DNA of 64,000 bases from Saccopteryx bilineata (taxonomy: Eukaryota; Chordata; Mammalia; Chiroptera; Emballonuridae), in contig NC_089493.1 in NCBI RefSeq assembly GCF_036850765.1, forward strand, positions 9,921,632 through 9,985,631, read 5' to 3'. Numbering within the stretch: the stretch's first letter is position 1; the number at the start of each line of letters is the position of its first letter. Positions 1 through 10,090 of the stretch are shown here, one piece after another. Below the pieces are notes generated by a model, which worked only from the letters and a program-made list of their open reading frames with translations, was not told the origin of the DNA and did no database searches. Position numbers and translations under genes: made by a program.

Positions 1-46
1 CCACACACTGGGATGACACTCTACCACTGAGCCAACCGTCCAGGGC
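1..46 (-). mobile_element. Family A SINE, head only (cut by window edge)
   Basis: The segment is the reverse complement of a tRNA-like SINE head: it ends with GAGCCAACCGTCCAGGGC, which matches the 5' end of the full-length family A copies at 9487 and 10103. The body lies outside the window. Confidence 0.8.
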
Positions 47-194
47 AACCTGGCCTTTTCTAGTTTTCTACTTCCTTCTCTCTACGCTTTTAACTCAGAA
101 TAGGCTCTCAGTGCACAGGGGCTGAAAGGAGCCAGCCAAACGTAATTCGTGAGAATGAAAAGTGGTCACAACAGCCTGGCAGTGCCTCAAAACA

Positions 195-757
195 TTGAGC
201 TTGGAATTACCATATGATCCAGCACTGCTGGGTACATCCCAAAGGGATGGAAAGCAGGGACTTGAGCAGATATTTGCACACTCATGTTCATAGCACATGA
301 TTCACAATAGCCGAAAGGTAGAAACAACCCAAGTGCCCACTGATGGATGAATGAATAGCAAAATGTGGTTTCTATGTACAATGGAACATTATTTAGCCTT
401 AAAAAGGAAGACAATTATGCAGCATGCTACAACATAGACAAACCTTGAGGACATTATGCTAGGTGAAATTAGCAAGTCACAAAAGGACAAATACTGTGAT
501 TCCACTTGTCTGAGGATCTTGAAATAGTCACACATAAAGACAGAAAACGGAGAGGTGGGTGCCGGGGCTGTGGGAGGGGCTTGGGGAGTGAGTGTACCAT
601 GGGGGCGGAGTTTTGTTTCAACAAGATGAAGAGTTCTGGAGATGATGGCAGTGAGGATTGCACAACAGTGTAAATGTATTTAATGCCACTGACCTGTACA
701 TTTAACAATGATTAAAGTGGTAAAATTTACGGTGTGTATTTTATCACACACACAAAA
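195..757 (+). mobile_element. L1 LINE 3' end (old, 5'-truncated)
   Basis: The sequence follows the end of L1 ORF2 and its 3' untranslated region: a segment around 195-240 matching the ORF2 end, then 'CACAATAGCCGAAAGG', 'AATGGAACATTATTTAGCC', and a GC-rich UTR ending in 'ACCTGTACATTTAACAATG' and a CA/A-rich tail near 745-760. Stops and indels break all frames, so it is a dead copy. An ancient placental L1M-type subfamily is likely from its divergence. Confidence 0.8.
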
Positions 758-939
758 GAAATTCTGGGAAAACTGTTTCTCAACAGTCTGTGCAGAAGCC
801 CCGTTGAAACAGTCAAGTGGATGGCTCATCGAGTGGCCAGCAGTCAAGTCCGTGATGAAGAGGGTGACATTGGTGACCCTGATGGCCTGACCTCGGAGCC
901 GACTGGGTGCTGTGTCACAACGTGGGCCGGTACGGGTGT

Positions 940-1095
940 AGCCGTAATAGCAGCTGACATTGGTATGTCACTTGACAAGGCACCAAGCAATTTCAGGTCT
1001 GTTATTTCACTATTGCCTTGGGAAACTCCTGTGAGATTAGACTTGTCATTACTTACCCCCATTTTGCTGGTGAGAGAGCCGATAAAGGCTTGTGT
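940..1095 (-). repeat. Possible diverged MIR fragment
   Basis: The order of short matches (a 'GGCACCAAGCAATT' piece, then 'TTACCCCCATTTTGCTGGTGA') fits an antisense MIR, but it is strongly diverged. The rest of 760-1156 shows nothing recognisable. Confidence 0.3.
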
Positions 1096-1156
1096 GCAGG
1101 GACGAAGCCCCCGAGGAGAGAGGAAGGAAACGTACCGGCAGACTCTACCTGCTGAG

Positions 1157-1502
1157 GGAATGTTCCTTTTTTTTAACTACAGAGGCAGAGACAGACAGGG
1201 ACTGACAGACAGGAATGGAGAGAGATGAGAAGCATCAATCATTAGTTTCTCGTTGCACGTTGCGACTTCTTAGTTGTTCATTGATTGCTTTCTCATAAGT
1301 GCCTTGACCGTGGGCCTTCAGCAGACCGAGTAACTCCTTGCTGGAGCCAGTGACCTTAGGTCCAAGCTGGTGAGCTTTTTGCTCAAACCAGATGAGCCCA
1401 CGCTCAAGCTGGTGACCTTGCGGTCTCGAACCTGGATCCTTCCGCATCCCAGTCCGACGCTCTATCCACTGCGCCACCGCCTGGTCAGGCGGAATGTTCC
1501 TT
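1157..1502 (-). mobile_element. Family B tRNA-derived SINE with 12-bp target duplication
   Basis: The element body is 1169-1490 on the minus strand, flanked by perfect 12-bp target-site duplications GGAATGTTCCTT at 1157-1168 and 1491-1502. Read on the minus strand it begins GCCTGACCAGGCGGTGGCGC, has a tRNA A-box-like GCAGTGGATAGAGCG and a B-box-like GGTTCGAGACC, a body made of imperfect 'CTCAAGCTGGTGACC'-type repeats, and ends in a CT-rich and A-rich tail. This is L1-style target-primed integration. Confidence 0.9.
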
Positions 1503-2345
1503 CTTGATTCTTCAGTGTCTCAGGGCAAAGGGCTGAAGAGCCCCCATTACCTCTTAATTTATCTTCCTCCTCCTCCAGGAAGCCTTTTAGGAATGCTCAG
1601 TGCCCAAATGGTGCGCCTCCGTCAGGGGGGTGGGGTGAAGTTTGTCAGCAGTTCAGAGGGCTTCAGTAGCTGACGAAGAGAGGCCAGGACTGCTTCCTAA
1701 GAGTATCTGATCGGAACTGCCTCCTGAGAGCAGGGGCGGGGTTTTCCCTCAGGCTGTCCGCGGAGCCTCGCACAGTACTGGGGACACAGTGCGGGCTCAT
1801 AAGCAAACTGGGGGCGAGTGGCTGGCCGTGGCTCTGGAGGAGAGTGCAGTGGGGATTCCTCTAACCAGGTGCGCAGGAGGAAAGTGTGACCTGACCCAGA
1901 GGAACTGGCTTGGAAGCGGGAAGTGGCGATGCACCCCCTGCCCTACTGCCGGGCTCCGTGCAAAGACAAGGCTTGCGTTGTTTGGAATGAAAAAAGAAAC
2001 TGCTGTGCCAGGCCCCGTCCCAAGTGCCCCGTGTGGACCTCACAGCCCTGTGCCGGGACCTGTTTCCCATTGTGCAAAGGATCACGTAGAGGTCAAGGTC
2101 AAGGCCCAGCCAAGTGCAGCTGGGGCTGGAGGCAGGGCCCGTCTGCTTCAGGGCTCTTCCTGCCAGACGCCACCGCCATGCTGCCGGAGCGAGCGCGGGG
2201 CACAAGGTCACAGCTAACCGTGGAGTCTGGAGCTGCGGGAGGGAGGCCGGAGGGGGCTGATGAAACCCCCTGCTGGAATCCCTCCGCGGAGCCAGATGTG
2301 GGGGTGTGACTGACAGGTCCTGCAGGGGCCATGAGATGCAGCCAA
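1503..2345. other. Unassigned unique DNA
   Basis: I see no repeat or gene here. The stretch 1790-2310 is GC-rich and open in several frames on both strands (up to 142 codons), but the frames overlap one another, lack recognisable domains and have no evident splice or promoter context. Confidence 0.5.
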
Positions 2346-2600
2346 AGGCGAGCTGGGCTCCGAGTCAGAGCTGTGTTCAAATCCTCAGGGAGCTCCCCAA
2401 CTAGCCAACTGCCTTGGGGTCCAAGGTAACTGGGCCTCAGTTTCCTTACTTGTAAAAACTGACTTAATTACTACTGTTTGCATCTGGAAGAATGAAAAAA
2501 AATCACATATAAAAATACTGAACGAACTTCAAGATGCCACACGTCACAGGGGTCGGCACACAGTAGGTGCTCAGCAAGTCTTTGCTGAATTACTGTTCAA
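2346..2600 (+). repeat. MIR SINE fragment
   Basis: Ancient mammalian MIR in sense orientation: 'GTGTTCAAATCC', then 'GGGCCTCAGTTTCC' and the 3' part 'GCACACAGTAGGTGCTCAG' in the expected order. Confidence 0.75.
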
Positions 2601-2997
2601 CAGCCGGGCGGCTGTGTCACAGTGGTGCCTGGGACCCAGGTATGTCCCAGCACTGGGCCACCCCCTCGCAGGCACATGGACTTTATAAACACTTAGCTGA
2701 TTTTCTCAACATCTCCAACAAAACTTATTATAATTTTACCTCCTGACCCAGTGGAAACCAACGTGTCGATCATTTCCTTGAAAATCTACTTTTTTTGCCA
2801 GTAGCTTGTTCAGCAGAGAGAATTGCCATGTTTAGTGATTTTTCCCGACCCAAGTGACAATTTGAAAGAGCTTTTCATTAATTTTAGCTGACTGTGCCCT
2901 TTAAATTGTTGTTATTTTGATCATTGTAAACTTTTTTTTTACATTACTTTTGTTTTTGTTTTTTTTAAAAAAACAGTGCATTAAACTATGATTTCTC
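2601..2997. other. Mostly unassigned; weak antisense MIR piece
   Basis: Bases 2670-2740 ('TTTATAAACACTTAGCTG' followed by 'CTTATTATAATTTTACC') resemble part of an antisense MIR. The remainder is AT-rich and unassigned, with T-rich runs near 2930-2970. Confidence 0.35.
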
Positions 2998-3145
2998 AGG
3001 TACAGAATTTGTGTTTGGGACGATGGCAACGCTCTGGAAACAGACAGCCGTGGAGGCTGCACCACAATGGGAGGGCGCTTAATGCCGCTGACCAGGTGAA
3101 GGTCATGTTATGTGAATTTTATCTCAGTAAAACGTAGGTTGTTTT
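2998..3145 (+). mobile_element. L1 LINE 3' UTR fragment
   Basis: The pieces 'ACCACAATGGGAGGGCGCTT', 'AATGCCGCTGACC' and 'GTGAATTTTATCTCAGTAAAA' follow the order of an old L1 3' end, as in the copy at 195-757. Confidence 0.55.
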
Positions 3146-3340
3146 CCCTGATTTCTGAGTTTTTCAGATCCTCCTTAAATTCTGTGCCTTTTAAGTGCTT
3201 TACTCACCTCAGACCCAGCTAACCATGATGCTGAGGCCCCAGGCGCAAGCAGAGACCCAATCAAGATGTATTGCTTACTTTGTGGGAGATTAAAAATAAA
3301 TGATTCTGAATTTGAAATGGAAAGTATGTAACACTTTAAT

Positions 3341-3728
3341 AAGGGCTGATCCTGGCCAGTTGGCTCAGTGGTAGAGTGTCAGCCTGGCTTGTGGATGTCC
3401 CAGGTTCAATTCCCAATCTGGGCATGCAGGAGAAGCACCCATGTACTTCTCCACCCCTTCCCCTCTTGCTTCTCTCTCTCTCTTCCCCTCTTGTAGCCAT
3501 GGCTCGACTGGAGCGAGTTGGTCCTGGATGCTGAGGATGGCTCCATGGCCTCCACCTCAGGTGCTAAGAAGAGCTTAGTTGCTGAGCAATGGAGCAAGGG
3601 CCCAGATGGGCAGAGCATCACCCCCAGTGAGCTTGCTGGGTGGATCCCAGTCAAGGTGCATGCAGGAGTCTATCTCTGCCTCCCCTCCTCTCACTGAATT
3701 AAAAAAAAAAGAAAAAAGGAAGGGCTGA
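3341..3728 (+). mobile_element. Family A SINE (older copy) with target duplication
   Basis: The element (about 3350-3719) starts CCTGGCCAGTTGGCTCAGTG, has the B-box-like GGTTCAATTCC, the 'GGAGAAGCACCCATGTACTT' body and an A-rich tail. A 9-bp repeat AAGGGCTGA flanks it at 3341-3349 and 3720-3728. Many CpG sites seen in the copy at 9487 are decayed here, so this is an older copy. Confidence 0.88.
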
Positions 3729-3885
3729 GAAGAGAGGGGTTAGGTTTAATCAATGGCCAGGCTTCAAATGAAAAGTAGGAAATACAGAAGTATCAATAGA
3801 AGGTGGGTGGTCCTGGTTTTCACAGAAGAGAAACATAAAGCTAACGAGGTGGGGGTGGTTTACAACGTCCATCAATAATATCTGT
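3729..3885. other. Unassigned DNA
   Basis: There is no recognisable feature between the SINE and the next MIR. Confidence 0.4.
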
Positions 3886-4065
3886 TGAGTAATAAGTGTT
3901 TACTAAGCACTTACTATGTGCCATGGATTGTGCTAATGCTTTACTTGCACTCTCTCGTTTAATTCTTATAACAGCGCAGTAGAGTGAGAGGCTTACATTA
4001 TCCTCGCTCGCAGACATGTAAACAGAGGCACGAGAAGATTAAAGAAGTTGCCTAGGGTGGTGGAC
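3886..4065 (-). repeat. MIR SINE fragment
   Basis: Antisense MIR: 'AGCACTTACTATGTGCCATG', 'CTTTACTTGCACTCTCTCG' and 'GTAAACAGAGGCACGAGAAG' appear in the expected order. Confidence 0.8.
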
Positions 4066-4184
4066 TGAGAGTTAGGAGTCAGGTCCCTGCTGTTCCTGCT
4101 CTTAACCTTCACCTTCTCTCACTTCTCATACCATTGCTGGCCACCAGTTATAAAGTGCCTGCCCACTTCCCAATATAATCATTA

Positions 4185-4186
<2 letters not shown>

Positions 4187-4218
<32 letters not shown>
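4187..4218. repeat. (TG)n microsatellite
   Basis: About 16 TG dinucleotides sit at the A/T-rich tail side of the neighbouring minus-strand SINE, where such repeats often grow. Confidence 0.95.
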
Positions 4219-4220
<2 letters not shown>

Positions 4221-4560
4221 ACAGATTCAGAGAGAGACAGATAAGGACAGACAGACAGGAAGGAAGAGAGATGAGAAGCATCAATCCTTTATTGCGACAC
4301 CTTAGTTGTTCATTGACTACCTTCTCATATGTGCCTTGACTGGGGGGCTACAGCAGAGTGAGTGACCCTTTGTTCAAGCCAGTGACCTTGGGCTCAAGCC
4401 AGCGACCATGGGGTCATGTCTATGATCCCACGTTCAAGCTAGCAATCCTGCGCTCAAACTGGTAAGCCTGTGCTCAAGCCGGCAACTTCCGGGTTTCGAA
4501 CTTGAGTCCTCCCCATTCCCAGTCCGACGGTCTATCCACTGTGCCACCGCCTGGTCAGGC
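4219..4560 (-). mobile_element. Family B tRNA-derived SINE
   Basis: Reverse complement of the family B consensus pattern, ending CACCGCCTGGTCAGGC at 4560. The internal 'CTCAAGCCAGCGACC'-like motif occurs about four times, so this copy carries extra internal repeat units compared with 1169-1490. I found no clear target duplication. Confidence 0.88.
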
Positions 4561-4569
4561 TCTTTTATC

Positions 4570-4690
4570 CTTTCAATCATTTATGCACTCATTCATCCAG
4601 TGAACCCAGACCGACTCTGGGCCAGGCACCGTGGGAAATATGAAGGTGGTCTGCCCAGAATCTCGGTCTCAGAGGACTTGGAGCCCAATA
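4570..4690 (-). repeat. L2 LINE 3' end fragment
   Basis: 'TTATGCACTCATTCATCCAG', 'GGGCCAGGCACCGTGGGAAA' and 'GGACTTGGAGCCCAATAAG' follow the antisense L2 3' end. Confidence 0.55.
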
Positions 4691-4810
4691 AGAAGTAAAA
4701 AGCATAGAGACATTTGGCCTTGCTGACAGAAGAAGAAACATTAAGGTAGGTGTGGCTCATACACAGTGCAAACTCAAGTCGAGAGTCAAACATTGCTGGG
4801 GCCAGCAGCA

Positions 4811-4861
4811 GGGGCTTCCAGGAGAGAGGGGCTTCCAGGAGAGAGGGGCTTCCAGGAGAGA
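4811..4861. repeat. Minisatellite, 3 x 17 bp
   Basis: Three identical copies of a 17-bp unit, GGGGCTTCCAGGAGAGA, stand head to tail at 4811, 4828 and 4845. Confidence 0.95.
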
Positions 4862-6785
4862 GGGGCGTGCCGCTATTCTAGAAACCTCAGCAGGCTCACA
4901 ACCCCCAAGCTCCATAAGGACATTTTCCCTGCAGACAAAGAGAACAGGGTGGGATATTGGTAGGAACAGAGGTGGATTAAGGTCAGTTGAGGCTCTGGGC
5001 GCAGAAGAAAATATTGAGCCCCTTACGTTGAAAAAGGTGTCAAGTTGGGGTGTTGCAGGGCCCTTCAAAAGTCGGGGCTCAGGTCGCATGCCTGGTGCGC
5101 CCACCGTTAAATCCCCCTCTGGGTAGGAGTAAGAATCAGTTCTGGATTGGAATTCTAGACTGTGTTTCCGATCTGTTCTCTGCTTTTAGTGTCCTGTGAT
5201 CTTGGGCAGCACACCAACCAGTTCAGTGGGGCCTCAGCTGACTCACCTGGGAAAAAGGTCAGGCCAGACTCCATGTTACTGGCTTTCCCTTCAGAAAGAG
5301 AAAGGAGAAAATATACATCAAATGCCCAACAGACATTTCAGAGAATAAAATTTTTTGGGTCTAGAGATAAAAACAATAGCAATTAATTACCAAAAAAAAA
5401 AAAAAAAGAGTTTGTAAAATTGCCCAGTGTGGGTGAAGGAATACGTCTGAGCTGGACAGGACACACACTGGTGGCTAAGCTCTGTTACAGTGTAGCTTAA
5501 ATATTTGTCGAATATTTATTTTGAATAAATTCCTTTAACATATTAGTGGGTCCTCTTGATTATAAAAATAACAAACTAAGTAACTGTGTAATCAAGAGAG
5601 GTCCTTCAATATTTAAAGTGCCTCACCTCTCCCCCTTTCTGCTTTGACAAGCCGGAGAGGAGGGCATGTTCTTTGTCGTAAACCTTTAGCACTTTTCTCA
5701 GGAGCAAAAAAAAAAAAGGGCTGCGGCCGTGCCTCCTGCCCTCCTGCCTGCCCTGCAAGCTGACTCTGACAACGTGTCTGGGAAAAGTTTAGGAATTCTT
5801 GTTGCAGCCATTAGGGAGGCGGGAAGTAAGGGAACAGGAAAAGTCCAGTGCTGCGCCCCAGCCCCAGGGGGCGCTAGACCAGTATTCACGATAAAGCAGT
5901 AGTTCTGGGTCTCAAGGGCATCTGAGCCTTTCAGAATTGGCTGTCGGCTGTTCTTCTCTGCTATGTCGCCTTAGTGGTGCCTCAGCTCCTAGACCTGCTC
6001 ATGAATGGACTCCTCTAAACAGCTCGCGTGCAAACCCTCTAAGACAGGGCTGATGGGCTTGGCCAATCACCAGCCAGCAGCCTCCTAGACACCCACTAGC
6101 TAAGGTGGGTGGCGCTATGAAGAGGACTGGGAGTGGGCAGTCACTCCCCGACGATTCAAAGAGGAAGCTGTTTCTGGTAGTTTCTCTTCTGGAGATAAAT
6201 TGTTGAGAGGAAAGTCAGGAAATATTGTGCTTTACTCCCCCTAAATAATAATAACGATAATATAATAAGTGGAAGAGAAAACGTTTTTAACACATTTATG
6301 AACTCTTGATATGTACCGGGTGCGGGGTTTTACATGCCTTATCTTGTTTGATTTACAAACTTCTGCTGGCTCATTCGTTTGTCCCTCCACATCCTCTCTT
6401 CATCCTCCTCTCCACTGCCACCCCATCTGCTGGCCACGGGGACGTGGCCCCCTGGTCTCTGGCATCCTGTGGGGTCCAGGCAGTGGGAGGCACCAGCAGG
6501 CGGGAGGGTGGGTGGAGGGAGGGCAGAGGCCTCTGCTACCCCAGCCCCTGCTCTGCAGAGTTCCCTGGGGCTTGGAGAGGGCTACTCCCCTCTCAAGATG
6601 GCTGACTCCTAGGACTTCATCCTTCTGGATCAGAGTAACTACCCCCCCCCCCCCCAGCTCTTATTCCTTAGGGTTGCTGGATGCAACTATCACATGATAA
6701 ATAGGTCCTTTGTCTATAAACTCTTTCTGAATCATCCTAGAATTATCTTATTTCAAAGTTGCCACCTGTTTCCTGCTGGGACATG
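4862..6785. other. Unassigned DNA with short homopolymers
   Basis: No gene or confident repeat is visible. There are A-runs at about 5391-5407 and 5706-5717, and a C-run at 6642-6655. The open frames at 6306-6697 overlap one another in three registers and lack any protein signature. Confidence 0.5.
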
Positions 6786-6955
6786 ACTGATCCCTCATCC
6801 CCCTGAGGTAGATGCTCTATCCTCCTTTGCACAGCTTAGGAAGTCAACCCTCAGACAGGTTAATGATTTTGCCCACTGTCACAATGCATCAAGAAATGTG
6901 AGAGTCCAGACCCTGGTCTGTGTGATGCCAAAACCAAGCTGTTTATCACTATGGA
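6786..6955 (-). repeat. MIR SINE fragment
   Basis: Antisense MIR: 'TGAGGTAGATGCTCTATCC', 'CCTCAGACAGGTTAATG' and 'CCACTGTCACAATGCATC' stand in order, followed by a diverged end. Confidence 0.6.
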
Positions 6956-7621
6956 GCACCCCTGCCCAGGTAGCTGAGTGGGATGGCACCCATACCTCTG
7001 TGGGCCACCGCCCAGGCGCTTCCTGCGGCAGGTGACACCCTCCCGAGAGGCTGGGAGGGACTGAGCAAAGACTGAGTGGTACCAGCCAAGTGGTGGAAAG
7101 AGCACTGGACCTGGGAACCTTGACCGGAGTCCCCACAGGATGAAGAACGTGGAAGGGAATGTCATCTAAGTAACAGGCAGAGGAACAAAGGAACAGGGCA
7201 GGGAGCAGGCCAAGAAAAGAGGGGGAAAGGGAAAGGAAGCAGAGAAGAAATACAGCTTTGGCTGCAGACGCTCAGGAATGTATCAGGAGACGGGGGGAGG
7301 GGGAGCGAAGTCCTGTTGAAGGGCGGCTGGACAAGTTACGATGGGGCTTTTCCTGGATTAGCTCGAGGAGGAAAGAAGAGGACCAGAGACCGTGGGGATG
7401 CTCTGGGGTGAGCGCTAAGATGCTGCTATTGACAGCAGGGGAAATTGGGGATGTGGGGCTCCGCGGAATTGGCCCGGAGGGAGGCAGGGCAGAGCGCTGC
7501 TTTAAAGGACAGTAGTCGGAGCAGATGGCCAGAGCCGCCCTGAATGAGCGGACTCTGAGGTCGGCAGGAAGAGCTGGTCTCAGCCCCCGTCGGAGGGGAA
7601 GGGGCTGACGGGCAGGCTCTG
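6956..7621. other. Unassigned unique DNA
   Basis: Purine-rich in part (7195-7310). There is no recognisable repeat, and the overlapping open frames on both strands around 7260-7700 show no domain. Confidence 0.45.
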
Positions 7622-7844
7622 AATACTGCTGTGGGAGGGAGAGATTTAGGGGGAGGGGGAGGGGCACAGAGAAAACTAGATAGAGGGTGACAGAGGACAA
7701 TCTGACTCTGGGCGAGGGGTATGCAACATAATTTAATGAGAAGATAATCTAGACATGTTTTCTTTGAATATATGTACCCTGAATTATTAATGTCATCCCA
7801 TTAACATTAATAAAAATTTATTAAAAAAAAAATACTGCTGTGGG
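7622..7844 (+). mobile_element. 5'-truncated young L1 3' end with 14-bp target duplication
   Basis: A 195-bp L1 3' UTR piece (7636-7830) contains 'GGTATGCAACATAAT' and 'ATGTACCCTGAATTATTAAT' and ends in an A-tail. A perfect 14-bp duplication AATACTGCTGTGGG flanks it at 7622-7635 and 7831-7844. The same L1 3' end occurs in antisense at 9463-10743. Confidence 0.88.
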
Positions 7845-8111
7845 GACCGGGGAGGAGGCAGGGCATGGCAGGCCATACTCCGAGTGCAACTCATTGCTCC
7901 GGCCGTCCAGGGAGGCTGGAGGGATCACTCAGGCGGTGCGGGAATGGGGAATGAAACCAGAAATCTCAGAAGCTGGGGCAGGGGTAAGGAGAAGAAATTC
8001 TAATTGCTTAGAGGCAAAAAAATAAATAAATAAAAAATAAAAAATAAAAAGAAGAAGAAGTTAGAAAAGGAAAAAGACAAGGAAAACAGGCCATCATCCA
8101 ACCTTTACAAT
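7845..8111. other. Unassigned DNA and A-rich simple repeat
   Basis: An A/T-rich simple repeat of the (AAATA)n type lies at about 8015-8055. Nothing else is recognised. Confidence 0.6.
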
Positions 8112-8569
8112 TGTTACGAGATGAATTGTGTCCCCCATAAACGATATGTTGAAGTTCTGACCCCAGCATCTCAGAATGTGATCTTGGTTGGAAACAGGGT
8201 CTTTACAGAGGAAATCAAGTTAAGATGAGGTCATTGGGACGGGTTCATTCAATATGACAGTGTCCTTAGAAAAAGGGGAAATGTGGACAGAGATAGAGAC
8301 ACAGAGTGAAGACGGTGTGAAGACCCTTAGGGTGAAGACCACATGAAGGGGGAGGGTTGGAGTGACATGTCTGCCAGCCAGGGGACACCAGAGATCACCA
8401 CTGACACCCTAAGCTAGGAAGAGCCAAGCTAGAAGATTTCCCTACAGGCATTGAAGGGAGCGCAGCCCTGCCAACCTCTGATTTCAAACTCCTGGCCTCT
8501 AGCGCAGTGAGACAGTACATTTCTGCTGTGGTAAGCCCCTCAGTTTCTGATACTTGGTTATGGCCGCCA

Positions 8570-8640
8570 CAGTGGTCAGCAAACTCATTAGACAGCAGAG
8601 CCAAATATCAACAGTACAACAATTGAAATTTCTTTTGGGA

Positions 8641-8683
<43 letters not shown>

Positions 8684-9141
8684 TGGCAGAGACAGAGAGA
8701 GTCAGAGAGAGGGACAGATAGGGACAAACAGACAGGAAGGGAAAGAGATGAGAAATATCAATTCTTCGTTGCGGTTCCTTAGTTGTTCATTGATTGATTT
8801 CTCATATGTGCCTTGACTGGGGGCTACAGCAGACTGAATGACCCCTTGCTCGAGCCAGTGACCTTGAGCTCAAGCTGGTGAGCCTTGCTCAAACCAGATG
8901 AGCCCGCGCTCAAGCTGGCGACCTTGGGGTCTCGAACCTGGATCCTCCACATCCCAGTTCGACACTCTATCCACTGCGCCACCGCCTGATCAGGCAAGAG
9001 CCAAATTTTTTAAACTTAAACTATAAAGGTAGGTATATTCTTTATCGAGGTAGCGCCTGCACGTGGTGTTTTGTGGAAGAGCCACACTCAAGGGGCCAAA
9101 GACCCGCATGTGGCTCACAAGCCGCGGTTTGCCAACCACTG
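8570..9141. mobile_element. Non-autonomous hAT DNA transposon, interrupted by a SINE
   Basis: The ends are inverted repeats: CAGTGGTCAGCAAACT at 8570 and the complement of CAGTGGTTGGCAAACC ending at 9141. Subterminal 'AGAGCCA' motifs occur on both sides. Without the SINE at 8644-8995 the element is about 213 bp and has no coding capacity. It sits inside the MLT1 LTR. The 8-bp target duplication is degraded beyond confident recognition. Confidence 0.8.
8637..9002 (-). mobile_element. Family B SINE with 39-bp poly-T (antisense A-tail)
   Basis: The element is 8644-8995 on the minus strand and begins in plus orientation with 39 consecutive T (8644-8682), the complement of a long A-tail. It has a B-box complement GGTCTCGAACC and ends ACCGCCTGATCAGGC. 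A short, imperfect repeat GGGAGCC / AAGAGCC flanks it. The long intact tail suggests a fairly recent insertion. Confidence 0.9.
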
Positions 9142-9163
9142 CAGAGCCTAGGAGATTGATATA

Positions 9164-9449
9164 GCAATGGTGAAAGCAGAGGTCTACGTGAAGAAATAGT
9201 AAATGCTCAGTGTGGCTGGATGACGGGGGCCCCAGAAGTAAGGTGGCCATGAGGGGGTCCCTCCAGCCTTGGAAGAAAAGCACTAGCAAATATTCCGGCA
9301 GCATCAATCTCCGCTGCTGTTCCCCAACTCCTCACACTGTTCCCTCAGCCAGAATGTGCTCCTTCCCATTGGTTAAGACAGAGACCCAAGCTTCTCTCCT
9401 CTGAGGGATGCTCCCTCCTTTCAGCCTCCCTGCGACTCACCCAGGTCTT
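9164..9449. other. Unassigned; possible L2 sense fragment
   Basis: Bases 9310-9440 ('CTGTTCCCTCAGCCAGAATG' and 'CTCCTCTGAGGGATGCTCCC') resemble the L2 region ahead of its 3' end. The resemblance is weak. Confidence 0.35.
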
Positions 9450-9470
9450 GGTCTGTCTTCTTCTTTTTTA

Positions 9471-9908
9471 AAAAATTTTAATGGAGGCCCTGGCCGGTTG
9501 GCTCAGCGGTAGAGCGTTGGCCTGGCGTGCGGGGGACCCGGGTTCGATTCCCGGCCAGGGCACATAGGAGAAGCGCCCATTTGCTTCTCCACCCCCCCCC
9601 TCCTTCCTCTCTGTCTCTCTCTTCCCCTCCCGCAGCCGGGGCTCCATTGGAGCAAGGATGGCCCGGGTGCTGGGGATGGCTCCTTGGCCTCTGCCCCAGG
9701 TGCTAGAGTGGCTCTGGTCTCGGCAGAGCGACGCCCCGGAGGGGCAGAGCATCACCCCCTGGTGGGCAGGGCGTCGCCCCTGGTGGGCGTGCTGGGTGGA
9801 TCCCGGTCGGGCGCATGCGGGAGTCTGTCTGACTGTCTCTCCCCGTTTCCAGCTTCAGAAAAATACAAAAAAAAAAAAAAAAAAAATTAAAAAAAAATTT
9901 TAATGGAG
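9471..9908 (+). mobile_element. Family A SINE, full length, with 16-bp target duplication
   Basis: The element is 9487-9892. It starts GCCCTGGCCGGTTGGCTCAG, has A box TGGCTCAGCGGTAGAGCG and B box GGTTCGATTCC, then a 'GGAGAAGCGCCCATTTGCTT' body, a CT-rich stretch and a 3' part rich in CCCCTGGTGGGC repeats, ending in an A-tail. The duplication AAAAATTTTAATGGAG flanks it, and the target was the 3' tail of the L1 above. CpGs are largely intact, so it is a young copy. Confidence 0.95.
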
Positions 9909-10090
9909 TGAAATTGATCAATCAGGGTACATAGGTTTAGAGAAAACACCTCCAGGTTACTTTGATATTTGATTATGTTGCATACCCATCACCCAAAGTC
10001 AAATTGTCGTCTGTCACCTTCTATCTGGTTTTCTTTGTGCCCTTCCCTCCCCCCTCTTTACTCCCCCCCAATAACCACCACATGTCCATG

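Larger units (their letters stand above)
8112..9163 (+). mobile_element. MLT1-type (MaLR) solo LTR, split by later insertions
   Basis: The LTR is old: 'GAATTGTGTCCCCCATAA', 'CAGAATGTGATCTTGG', 'GTCTTTACAGAGG' and 'AAGATGAGGTCATTGGGA' follow the order of an MLT1 LTR on the plus strand. The main part is 8112-8569; its last bases seem to continue after the nested hAT at 9142-9163. It has no internal viral coding region, as expected for a solo LTR of a long-extinct, non-coding retrotransposon. Confidence 0.75.

Noticed and set aside
9487..9562. tRNA gene-like A and B boxes
   Set aside because: The boxes belong to SINE heads: the sequence continues into a SINE body and A-tail with target duplications, and the same head recurs many times in the window.
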